From the NCBI RefSeq assembly GCF_051014445.1, contig NC_135141.1:24575422-24639421 (forward strand): DNA of 64,000 bases. The letters run 5' to 3'. The translations under genes and the position numbers were made by a program. Below are positions 26,023 to 37,100 of the stretch, in pieces. The stretch is from Colletes latitarsis (lineage: Eukaryota; Arthropoda; Insecta; Hymenoptera; Colletidae). The notes under the pieces were generated by a model. That model had not been told where the DNA came from and did no database searches. It saw only the letters and a program-made list of their open reading frames with translations. Position 1 is the stretch's first letter. Every line of letters starts with the position of its first letter.

Positions 26023-28951
26023 ATGAAAAATTTGTTGATTTATGTGGAAGAAAATTTACTATATTCACCGGAAAAATGCTATGCTGCCGAGGTTGATATA
26101 TCTAATACCAACGAAAACTCTGTACAAAAGTCTAAGAACATGCCTTTGATATCACCTCAAAGTACCTTAGATGATACGCTTTTTGTGTCTACAGCCGAAC
26201 GCACGTTATCTAACGAATTGAAAAAACTAATACCTATTGAGGAAGAAAATTTACAAGTTCGAACTTCTGAGAATGATTTATTATCTACTATATTTTCTCC
26301 AACAAAAACTAACACAAATCCATTCTTACAAGATGACAGTCAGGTTGTATCTGAGATAACTCCAAAAGAATTCATGAGATTGTGGAAAGAAAACTTACAA
26401 TTACAAATGCAAATAGCTGCAACTTTTAATATACTTTTCAATAAAGTAATAAAGAAGTCTGACATGAACATAGATGATAATCCAACGAAAGATGGAAACA
26501 TTCTAAATATAACGGATAATACGTTTCTGCATACTAATAAAAGTATCCAAACGGCAGTAAACGATACCGTATCCTCAGTCGCAAATAATTATAATAATCT
26601 AAAAGGTACTGTTATGAATTGTTACTTCATGAATTTTGGGAATCCTACTGAGAATTTTGCACTTCCTACCACAAATCATCGACAACTTTCCTTGTATAAC
26701 GAAAACCTGAATCCAAGTAATTACGTTGATTCCCTTCAAAGTAGTAGTATTCAAAATTCAATTAGGTATTTAAACTCAATATATTTTAACTTTTTTATCT
26801 TTACAGAAAATTTTGACGCAGTGTGTCAATCTTTGGAAAATAAGGGAATGTATAAAAACGAAAATGTACCTCAAGGATTTGAAAATATTAATCCGAAATT
26901 TAATTTAGATATTCAAAATTATTTTTTGAATCATACGACCGTTGATGTTCCAAAGTCTTCAGAAAAACTTAGAAATAATAATGGACCTTTTAAAGAGACA
27001 AATCCTTTTAAACTTAGTTTATTAGGTGAATTACAAATATTAGATTCACAGGAAGAAAATTGCTTAAGTTCTAATCGTTTGACACCTATTTCGAATGAAA
27101 ATGAAGAATTAGTTATTGAACGTGATTTAATCAATTGTGAAAAAGAAAACTCTAACGTCCAAAGCATAAACCATAATATTCCGGAGAATTTGTTTAGAGA
27201 TGCGTCGTTCAATCACCACCAATATTTCGATACTAATAGTTCCAGTAACGCAAATAATAATAAAAATAATTCATCTGCATTAAACGCAAAATCCGTTTCT
27301 ACTGATTATACATGGACTATGGATAATCTTTCTAACAATATGTCAAAAGTTATTGTCAATAATCCGTTTATAAGAGACAGTATTAATAATATAAACGAAA
27401 CGGAGGAACATGTGGAAACAAATAATGAAAGTGTACTGAATTCTCCACATTGCAATTACAATACATTTGCATATACACCTTCGTATCTCAGAATTAGTTC
27501 AAAAGAGCATGTTATGGACCAAGAGCATAAAGATAATCTTGCTCCAGTTTCTTGTAGTTCATTGACAAATAAATCTTTCGTTGATCACAACGTACAGACT
27601 ATTGATAAAATAAACGAAGAAACAAAATTTTTTACAAATAATGCTACTAATTTTAATCAAACTACACTTACATATAATAATGATTGTACCATGTCGAAAG
27701 GAGCTTCTAATTACAATAGTATAAGTAAAAACGATGATACTAGTAATTACGTATCTTCATTATGGTTACCGTTTAATAGTTTCCTGCCACCAGTACCAGT
27801 GGTACACAGTGATATAAACACCGACGAAGGCTATTTATCTCGACCGTCTACCTCGCACACTTTATATACACCAACCTTTTTAAAACAAATGAACAATGAA
27901 GCAGAACATAGACAGCAATCACTGACTAAAAATTTAAACGAAATATGCGATATACATGCGAGAGATATTCAATGCGAAAATTATGGTACAATATATCCTT
28001 CGTATTTTAAGGAAAATAAAGATATAGAAATAGCATGCAGTGATAGTCAATGGCAGAATAATTCGGAAAATGTAACTATGAAAGATACGGAAGTTCAAGT
28101 TAATATTGACAATCTCGAAGTAAAGAATTTATATTCAAAAGAAAGCGAGTTAAGAAATATTTGGAAATCGCCTACTTCTAAAGAATCCACATATGCTCAT
28201 AAGAACCCTATATGTCAAACATATTCATCTGCCAAACGAAAAATATTTTACCAAACAATTAGTACGTTTTACATTAATTTATTAGTCAGTTATTGGTTTA
28301 TTTTGTTTTTGCATAATTGTTCTCTTATTGTAGAACTACCTAAGCGAACGGTTCACCTATTTCACCATAAAGGAGAAGGGTGGTTATTAGTAGATGAATT
28401 TATGAGATTTACTGAATTTCAAACAGTTTCATGTATGTTAGATTTTTTTAATTTTGTCGGCATACATGTACCATTTGAAGAAATTGATAAAAATCAATAT
28501 TCAATAGAATATATAACATTTTTCAGGTAAATATTATAAATTTAATGCAAATTACTCTTTTTCCTTAAATATTTTTTCTCAGACAGTGTAAAAAACAATA
28601 ATATAATATTATTTTAGTATCTTTCCAAAGACAATGCAAGATATAACAAACGATATCAATAATTTTCAATTAATATCATTAAAATCAATAGTGAAACTGC
28701 TGACTCAATTGAAATTTATTTCTCAAAAGGATATAAATATATGCATAATGCATAATGCTTTTATAAATAAAGAGTTTTTGGATGGATCTGTTACACACGA
28801 AATTTCGGTAAATATTGCTGACTTTGTTACTACACTCAAACATAATAATTTCTATGGATATTATTTTCATGTAATATGTACTTTTTTTTAGTTGATCTCA
28901 AATGCATATGGACAATTGAAGCAGTATATTGAAAATAAAGTACAGATATAA
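26023..28951 (+). CDS. Uncharacterised Asn/Ser-rich protein with conserved-looking C-terminal region
   Basis: I do not recognise this protein. Model: 26023..28261, 28334..28526, 28618..28807 and 28892..28951, about 893 residues. Introns of 72, 91 and 84 bp are GT-AG and phase-consistent; the first is in frame without a stop, so a plain open frame reads through it. Most of the protein is Asn/Ser/Glu-rich and probably disordered. A short hydrophilic helix-like stretch follows the words EITPKEFMRLWKEN. The last ~150 residues, from LPKRTVHLFHHKGEGWLLVD onward, look folded. A further 201-bp in-frame intron at 26606-26806 (AAAAG|GTACTG to TTTACAG) is possible. Alternative view: exons from 26008 are a 3' extension of the LOTUS/Tudor gene, since the acceptor at 26007 is phase 0 and composition is similar. 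Against that, no strong phase-0 donor is seen in the preceding exon. Confidence 0.7.
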
Positions 28952-30269
28952 AGTATTGGGTACATGTTCCTTGATAAAGTATGATAGATATTTTATAATT
29001 CTTGATACAACTGTAAAGTTACAACTTTTTTTTTTGTTATTGAAAAATAGTTTAATAAAACGTTTCTCTTATTTTACAATACTTTATGATATTAGAAAAT
29101 ACCATATCGAATTATTAAAGTGCTAGTGATATTTAATTCAGTTATATAAAACGAATACTTTATTAAGTACATAATTGTACAAATGCTATATTATTTTTCA
29201 ATGTTCTTATCATGTATAATATTTATATTATATATGCACTTACGTATTAAACATATTTTTGTAACTCTGTCTTCTTCTATCTTCTACACTGGAGAGTTGA
29301 AGAGAATGACCCTAAATGAAACACAGATTTAGAATCATATAAACTATTAACTAATAGAATTATCAAGAAAATATCATTTATGAATATAAATAACGAATTT
29401 TTGTCGTGTCGTAAAAATCATTCAGGATTGAGTTTAGTATTATTTAAACGAACGAAAAAGTAAATTTTTGTTATTTGAAAAATCTGAATAAATTACTAAA
29501 AATAATACAACTATTCGTTATCTATGATTTATTATTCAAAATAAAAAGAAATAATAGAAACAATAAAAATTCAAACTAACTTAAGAATCCTTTATATCTA
29601 TTTAACAATAAGACACATTACACTTGCACCACCGTCGACTTGAATTTAACGTACATTTTTTTTCATGACCTTGACTATACAACGTACCAAAATCAAATAC
29701 ACTTTCGAACAAATTATTTTAAAAAATGAGTCATTTAAAACCGAAACATATTGATAATATATTGTTTTTTAAATAAATAATTAATACAATAAATTAAACG
29801 ATAAATCGTTACAGTTATAAATTATGATTCTTTATAACGGCTTCTGCGTGATTAATATCCAATCCAATTCGCTCTTTTTAAATAATACGATTATGCGTTA
29901 CACTTACGTATAACGTTAAAAACATATGCAATTGGCGAAATAAAGTTGTGAAATTCGAACTATCAATCTTGATATTTAAAAAATTTATAGGTAGGACTAA
30001 AGAAATATTTTAATACTTACTTTAAACAAAAACTATTGAAAAAAAATTTTTATTCTGACTTTTTTTTATGTAGCGGATATAGGATGCACCCTCTGGCGAT
30101 GGTTTATCGTACTAGGCGGCTAGATGTGGAAAACAATCGTATTCGTAACGTTACCAATCGAAGTGTAGGTAGTCACTGTACTGGAGCTGCGTTGAATAAG
30201 TGACATTTTTTTCTTTCACTTCTGTGATTGTACACGAGGACGAAGTTGCTTTCTTTGTAAAAAAAAACA
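28952..30269. other. AT-rich intergenic region with 3' UTR and upstream DAPIT promoter
   Basis: The left part should hold the 3' UTR of the 26-kb gene, with AATAAA at 29054-29059. The right part, about 30070-30269, is less AT-rich and immediately precedes the DAPIT start, so it is the likely promoter and leader. I see no further gene in between. Confidence 0.5.
29054..29059 (+). terminator. Candidate poly(A) signal AATAAA
   Basis: AATAAA lies 103 bp past the TAA at 28949-28951 of the preceding gene. This is a suitable distance, but the motif is common by chance in this AT-rich stretch. Confidence 0.45.
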
Positions 30270-30550
30270 ATGGCTGGTGCAGATTCGCCGGAAGAAAAGT
30301 TGACTGGCTTTTCGAAATACTACAACAGTGTCACCGATCGTGGTCGTGCAAATGTAGGTAACCTCAAAGTCTTTCCTTCGTCTTGCGACATTACTTAATT
30401 TTCATCTTAAAATTTCGAAAGTTTCGTCGCAATTGCTTAAATTTTTAAACGCATTATTTTTCTTTATAGGTTGCCAAAGTAACGTTAGGTGGTATAGCTC
30501 TTTTAGGTCTGTACATCTATTTAAAACCGAAGAAAAAGGCCGCAAACTGA
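30270..30550 (+). CDS. ATP5MK: ATP synthase membrane subunit DAPIT (subunit k / USMG5)
   Basis: Two coding exons, 30270..30353 and 30470..30550, give a 54-residue protein. The intron of 116 bp has a GTAGGT donor and a TTTATAG acceptor, phase 0. The N-terminus carries the family signature LTGFSKYYNSVTDRGRAN (compare F-T-G-I/F-x-K-Y-F/Y-N-S in animal DAPIT). A single membrane segment at about 31-47 (LGGIALLGLYIYL) and a Lys-rich tail (KPKKKAAN) follow. Family role: small accessory subunit in the membrane part of mitochondrial F1Fo ATP synthase, helping to form and stabilise its dimers. Length is normal for the family, so the gene looks complete. It is easily missed by open-frame searches because each exon encodes fewer than 30 residues. 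Confidence 0.93.
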
Positions 30551-30615
30551 GTCGCCGATGAAAGCTGATAGATGTATTATGTAATAATAATTTCTGTACA
30601 ATAGCCCTGTTGTAA

Positions 30616-30621
30616 AATAAA
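30616..30621 (+). terminator. Poly(A) signal AATAAA of the DAPIT gene
   Basis: AATAAA 66 bp after the TGA at 30548-30550, which fits the short 3' UTR expected for this gene. Confidence 0.6.
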
Positions 30622-33539
30622 GAAGAAGCAGACTTTTTCGGACCGTTTCTCATTGATATATTGATGGATTATTTTGATGGTTATTCGTACGTCAAACGAT
30701 TGCGTAAAATGTCGTAATGTCTTATGCTGTTATATTACCACTATTATATTATTTCAGTTTTAATTATCAAAGCTGCATAGATATACTCCAATGTGTATCA
30801 GAAATTATTCATAAGTGACAAAGTAAATAAATTTTAAATATAGAACAAGCATGCAACTTCATTCTTTACTTTTGCATAGTGTGGAAACATTTCTTGTCAA
30901 AGATAGTGCAAGTACCAAATTGAAAGTTTTTTTTTTTATAAAAATTGTTATACATGTTAAGAAGCAATGGTATGTAATTTCAGTGCAATTTCATTCTTTT
31001 AATAATAACTAATTGGGTGTAATAATTGCAGTAATTGTTTGTTATAAATCATATATTGATTAATACTTAAGATGTCACATACAACATTTTTCATGGAGTC
31101 AAAGTGTTACATACAAATTAATACCATTGTTAAACTTGATTATTTATTATTAAAGAAATGAAACTGCTCTCAAATCAGATACTACTGTATTCTCATTGTT
31201 ACATATAACATTTATACAAAAAAAAAATTTTATTTATGTTATTATCCACAAGTATTCTTCAATTATTAAATAGACTATTTTCTTCATTATACAATCGCAT
31301 CAGAAGTAAGATCAGCATTTATAGTGTTTTCTTTAAGTTTTAGTCATTTCCACACAAAGTATTGTATAAATTAAAGAATGGTAAATACAAAGTTTTCAAC
31401 AAAATTGAATTATTTTTTATAGAATTTTCACCAAATTAATTTGAAAAATAAAAAATTTCGTTACGCATTTCAGTTAATCTATCCTTAGTCACATATGTTT
31501 AAGTAAAAGTAAATAAATAATCAGCACTAATTATAGTCAGATCCCGTTTTTTCTAGGTCCTGAAAAATGTATTTTTTGGCATTTATGAAATTTTCTACAA
31601 GAACTCTTCAACTATATTTAGTGTTGGACATAGCAGTTGATGTTAATTAGACAAAATGGTACAAGTAATTCATAGAGTTTATTTTTATGACGACGTGTTT
31701 CCTTTTGGCTATACATACATGTTTCTATATACATACGTAATCACAAAGATTTCCAATATAATTATATTTTGATAGAAATTCCATGACTAGAATATAATGT
31801 ATATTCGTATAGTTCATGTAATTTTTTGTCATACAGCTACGAGAGCGCTTCTTTTTCCCCTGTTTAAATTTAAATTTTGATATTCGTGTAGAATGGGATA
31901 GTTTTTCATTCTCGAATTCATGGTTTCCGGATGGATGCTGCGTCTACAACGTTTGCGAAACGTCGGCAAATCGCTGAACCTAAACGCGACATCCATCCGG
32001 AAGCCATGAACTTGACTATATGTATACTCAGGCCGCTGAAAGCCTTACATCCTAGTTTTCCATTTTTTTCCCCTCCAATAAAAGAGTCGTTTATAGTACA
32101 ATTTAGTATCTAGCAAAAATTAGCATAGAACATTTTAAATTCTTATATTTACAATTTATTTTACGTACGCGTGATATTTAAGATGTTTAGTTTTTACTTT
32201 AAAAGATTTATGTGCTTTTTCGAGAGTACGTTTTGTAGTATGAAATGATAAATACTTATTTACTTTTAAACAAGATGTATATAATTTAATGAAAGTATAT
32301 CGATGTTTACGCTTACGAGAAAGAATATAAAAGAATCTAAGAGATCTACTTAGTAAATAGCTTCAGGTACACGTTTGTATTTAATTCTGAAATACCATGG
32401 TGTAGTAAACCAGAAGACGCAACAATATCCGCTGCAACTTTTTCCCCCTGTTTCTGATATTACGTGTAAATGGTATGGGTTCTTTGAAGTATAAAAGTGT
32501 TATTTTCAATAACACGTAACAGGCATAAAATGTAAATATTTTAAAGGACATGAAAAATGATAATGAAATGTACGGCGTATTTATTTCTCGAAACAAAACA
32601 GTGCGTTGGTACAAGAAGAAGTCGTTTTTTTTCTTCTTTGCGCGATACACCATAATATTTCAGAATAATAAGTGCGTTACGATTAACAGAATTGTTTTGT
32701 ATGCCTTAATGATCTCGACCAGGCATATGCGCAAATATTTCGAAAAAACATTTACGTCGACGGTTCCTTTATAATTTTCAAATGCGAGGACGAATGAATT
32801 TTCATTCGATTCAAGTTTTTAAACATTATCCGCATTTGTTGGATGATCCATAGAGCTTTAGGGAGACTTAATACTGTATTCGCGTTTGTATTTTCATTTG
32901 CAGACAAACGAATCTTGTGTGTCCTTAAACGTCTAAGAATAACAGGAAATCTACATTTTTTGGTCGCTTCTTTCTTCCATAGTATTTTTTTTTTTCTTGT
33001 TTTCGTGAAGGAAACCGATGTCATAGATATAGTTATTCGTGTATCGAGGAAAAGTCTCGGCGTTGGGCGCGATAACATATCAAAATAATATAGTTTGCGG
33101 TTAGTATTTACAATTCACTAAAAGTACGGTGTATTATATAATATCGAGGGTGTGTTTTTACACGAAGATCATATTGTCCTACTTACATTAAGTCCTTACT
33201 CGTATAAGGTAATCATTCGTCCTGTATCGTTTAACAGCCTAACGATAAACCATGAATAATTTCATTCGATTCTTTATCACAATGTTTGGGTGACATCAAA
33301 AATTTTGTTTCTTTTTTTTTTACGTACGTTCAAAATTTCATCATCCCCTTGCTAAATCGCTATTACATTTTCAGCTTCGGAGAATGATGACCTTACACTC
33401 ACAGAGAAACTCATATTTATTTTGACGCTGAAACGAAGCAGTCACGCGATGCATTTTTAAAGCCATCGAGTTTTCGGAGGTCCGATAATTTGTTAAACGA
33501 AACGATAATAGGCAGCTACGGTCGACCGTTTTCCTCGCG
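30622..33539. other. AT-rich intergenic region between DAPIT and the GPCR gene
   Basis: About 2.9 kb with no supported coding exon. It may include distal 3' UTR of the minus-strand GPCR gene. The only structured element I see is the long inverted repeat at 31917-32010. Short open frames around 32.4-33.1 kb occur on both strands and have low-complexity translations. Confidence 0.6.
31917..32010. repeat. Long imperfect inverted repeat (MITE- or pre-miRNA-like hairpin)
   Basis: The arm 31917-31937 (TTCATGGTTTCCGGATGGAT plus G) is complementary to 31990-32010 except at one position, which would be a G-U pair in one RNA strand. Pairing resumes after a 2-nt mismatch (GCGT with ACGC) further in, and CGTTT-GCG-AAACG forms a small hairpin in the centre. 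The whole 94-bp unit sits in otherwise unstructured AT-rich DNA. No clear target-site duplication is visible, so the choice between mobile element and RNA hairpin is open. Confidence 0.75.
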
Positions 33540-33630
33540 TTAACACTTGGACGGCCACTGTCACGTGAATGTGATTTTATTGTTTCAGTCGTAATGTAAA
33601 ATCGCCATCGTCCGGCCATCAAAGTGTTAA
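33540..33630. mobile_element. 91-bp piggyBac-like MITE with TTAA ends
   Basis: TTAA at 33540-33543 and 33627-33630 brackets the element. The termini TTAACACTTGGACGGCC (left) and TTAACACTTTGATGGCC (right, read inward on the other strand) match at 15 of 17 positions. TTAA flanks with terminal inverted repeats starting CAC are the hallmark of piggyBac-type non-autonomous elements. Related termini occur at 47766-47945 and 44514-44603. It lies about 0.5 kb beyond the stop codon of the GPCR gene. Confidence 0.7.
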
Positions 33631-34113
33631 CATTAGGATACAGCGAGTGTAAAGGCTTCGAGAATGATAAACTAAGGAATAGAAGTTCACGGATAGATGA
33701 TACAAAAATTGAGGTAAGTTCGAACTTTGCTTTTCAGCCATTCGTACGGTTTTGAAGCTCGTTATTGAGAAAAACATCGCAGACAGGGCTTGTAAACTGT
33801 TATAATATAGATTTAGGTTTACCAGAACCTTTATATGATAGCTTGAAACAATTGTTTTTGCCCTGAATGTAGACGATGTACTCATATCGCACTCTGTTTA
33901 TTTTCTAGGTGTCACAGGCTGGTCGTCGTGAAATTCGAATCGCGTTCGAGAGTACGTGGAAATGCGTCGTGGATACTGGCACCTGTCTTCCTAAGTATTA
34001 AACGATTACAAACGATTACGAGACTTAAGAAGTTCTCCGTTCCAAAAAGACTTTCTTGTTTTCCCTTGTAAGCGCACGAATGGTCGCGACCGACTTCGGA
34101 GGAATCAGAACCG

Positions 34114-37100
34114 TTACAGGGTAGAGTCCGCGTCTCTTTTGCTCCATCCATTTTGGGTGCTGGACGTCCTGGACATCTGACTAGGGCTCCTGACGGGACT
34201 TCTCGCGGGATAATAGACACAGGGCCCCGGACTTCCGGGCCTACCCGACGCTTTCAAGCTTTGCCGCGTGCTACCATTAGAGACGTTATTGTTCCTACTG
34301 ATGGTGCTCGACCTGTTCAGGTGGTAATGCCTGATGGAGTTCCTGAGCTCTATGTTGGTCATGTTGGTGATAATCGACTCGTCGTACGTCTGGAACTCTG
34401 GACTGTCCCTGCCGGGCCCGAACAACTTCGAGCTGCAGAACAGCTTCAAAAATATCCTCTTGAACTTCCTGCCGAAAATCACGTAGATAATGAAGTTTAT
34501 GCTGCTGTTGATCGTCACGAGGAGATTGCCCGTCTGCACCAACCAGATCGGCGGATCGTTCAGGAAGGTCTCGTGGATGTTCGAAGCGAGCGGCAGGATG
34601 TTGCAGATCAGGAAAACGATCACCACGCAGAGTAACATCGTCGCTAAACCGATCTCGCGCCTTTGGTGCCGGGACAACTGTTGCAAGTCCCTGTTCGCCT
34701 TTCTGACCTGTAACATCGTGTCCTGACGGTTAGAACCGGCATTAATGTAAAAGCCTAAGGCACAATATCCCCCCCAAAAAAATATTCATACGCCCCTTGA
34801 TTAATGCGTCGATTATTTCTTATTGTAGGGTTGTGACAAATAAAATAGAAACTTTAATTAATCGCTCGTTCGGGGTCGCCGTGGCCCTGGAACGAATTAG
34901 GGAGACGCTGAGAGAGTAATGGGGTCGTTCTTCTTTCAGGCAATTCGTATCGAGCGTAAGAAAAATGAATGAGAAGAAAGGTGCCACGTAGAAATAATTA
35001 GTGGTTTCCCTGTCGCGGTGAGAAGTGAAAAATAGGAATTGTTCCTGGGGCAAAACCGTTTTCTTTTTTTTCCATTTCCTTTACTTTCTCGGCTGATCGC
35101 GCGATCCACGCATTATTTTAGTGGGTGTAGCGAACACGATGCCTCGAGTGGTCCCAGAAGGGGTGTATCTTTACTGCTGGATGCTGGAACCGTCACTTTC
35201 GCGTTTTACCGCCGCTTTATCTTCGAAACACTTACGCGGAATCTCTCAGGAATACCGAGTGTACTCGGTCTGTGGAATCTCCCGTTTTATGGAATTCGTT
35301 AAACTAGTTTTTATTTACAAAGTTATTTTCTTTTCTTGCATTTCTCAAACGTACTCGATAAATGGAGATGAAATGTAGCCCCCTTCGAGAACTTAGAACC
35401 GTACCGAATCATTTTCAAACCAAATCGCAATTATTAATATGCGACTGAGAGGATTTACGACGTTCGAGAACAAATATTAATTTCAATAAGTAGTCGAACG
35501 GTTTCCTTTCGCGCAAACATAAACGCGAAACTTGTTCCCGGACACGCGTGTTGCATGAACGTAAAATCGGCCACGATTTTATCCGCGTTATGCAGTTACA
35601 GCAGCGAAATGTGTGCGAGTTATGTATGCATCCGTAAACTAGATTTCACGTACGTATGACCGTATGTACGATATTGCGGTAACACGTTAGAAACTGTAAC
35701 ATGCGACGTAAATTATGACTTACCAACCACCACTGTTTACAGTACAACCCCTGGAATGGGTAAACGTAATCCGTTCAATCTACGAATAAAATTAACGTCG
35801 AGAGGACAATCTGTAGAATTGCACCGCGATGCGTGTGTATGTTAAAGGCTGAGACAGAGATTGACTGTACGGAGTTACAGTTTATTAGTCAATTAAAATG
35901 TTGGAGTTATGTTAGAGAGATCCGTGGAAAAACCCAGCGATTGCTCGTCGCTATTTTTCAATACATTTTTATTACGCTCGATCGATTTCGCGAAGAAAAA
36001 CGTGAATATTTTTATTTCTATTTATAATTTTTAGGGGTAGGATTCTCGATCCCTCGAAATTTCGAGTTCCCTTTGCAATTTTTTGTCGGCGTCCCCCTTT
36101 GAATCGTTCTAAATTCGTCATTGATGTTCGTTAGAATCGAAGGGCTCGGTGTAATTCTCTACGGAATTATGGATATCATGGAACTGGGTTGCAGAGAGAA
36201 ATTCGCGTCCCCAGGCTTTTTCTCCCTCGTCTACGTTTTCACGCTTCGTTCGCCATATATTCGGGTCGTTCCGGAAGTCCAAGAGTCGTTTGCACATAAA
36301 TTAAAGTCAGGCGCGCGGTCGTCGCGTCAGTGGATGGTTCATGATTTTTAATCGAATCGAGAAAATTATCCTAGTCGTGATATGACGATATGAAACTGCT
36401 ACGTAAATATTCCTACCGTGTTAATAACCAAATTGAACACCTCAACAGGTCCCTTGCTGTATACATGCTCAAAGATACTAACGTATAATATTTATTTTTT
36501 TCAGTAGCTGCCGATGATGCTCACCCTCAGATAGATGGCCGCGTTGAAGATCACCAGAGCTAAGAACGGAAACAAGTAGCAAATAAAGAAGTACATCCAG
36601 TGGACGTAGAGGGTGACGTACAAGTCGTTACTTCTCAGCTCCGCCGGGTACAGGCAGTACACCGTGACGTCGTATTTCCAGTGAACCTCCGTGTAGATGT
36701 CTATCTCCCAGAATCTGTGGATAAGTATTCCATGAATATTTCCGTTCGCAAAAACGTAACTGCATGCGTAAGCAGGAGAAGCACTCACTTTGGTAAGTTG
36801 TAAATAAGAGAAAACACCACGATAATCAGCACAGCCAGCTGAGCTCTTCCGTACGTACAGAAAGATCTTGCTTTCAGGGGATGGCAGACCGCTATGTACC
36901 TCTCCAGCGTCACCGTCAGGGTCAGATACACCGTCGCTATTTGCGCTATGCACGACAACGGGTACAAGAATCGTACGATCTTCGGGTAGACGATGAACTT
37001 GTAGTCGAACAGGAGCCCGGTGTACGGGTAAATCGCGGGTAAGCCGTAGATCAATACCTGGAAACGTCACAAGTTTTCTTGCGTTTAATCCACCGGATGA

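Noticed and set aside
26766..26806. 41-bp intron GTATTT...TTTACAG in the 26-kb gene
   Set aside because: Too short, and its removal puts a stop codon in frame immediately after the junction. A 201-bp alternative from 26606 is possible and noted with the gene.
34153..34635. 160-codon plus-strand frame
   Set aside because: Antisense shadow of the last GPCR exon.
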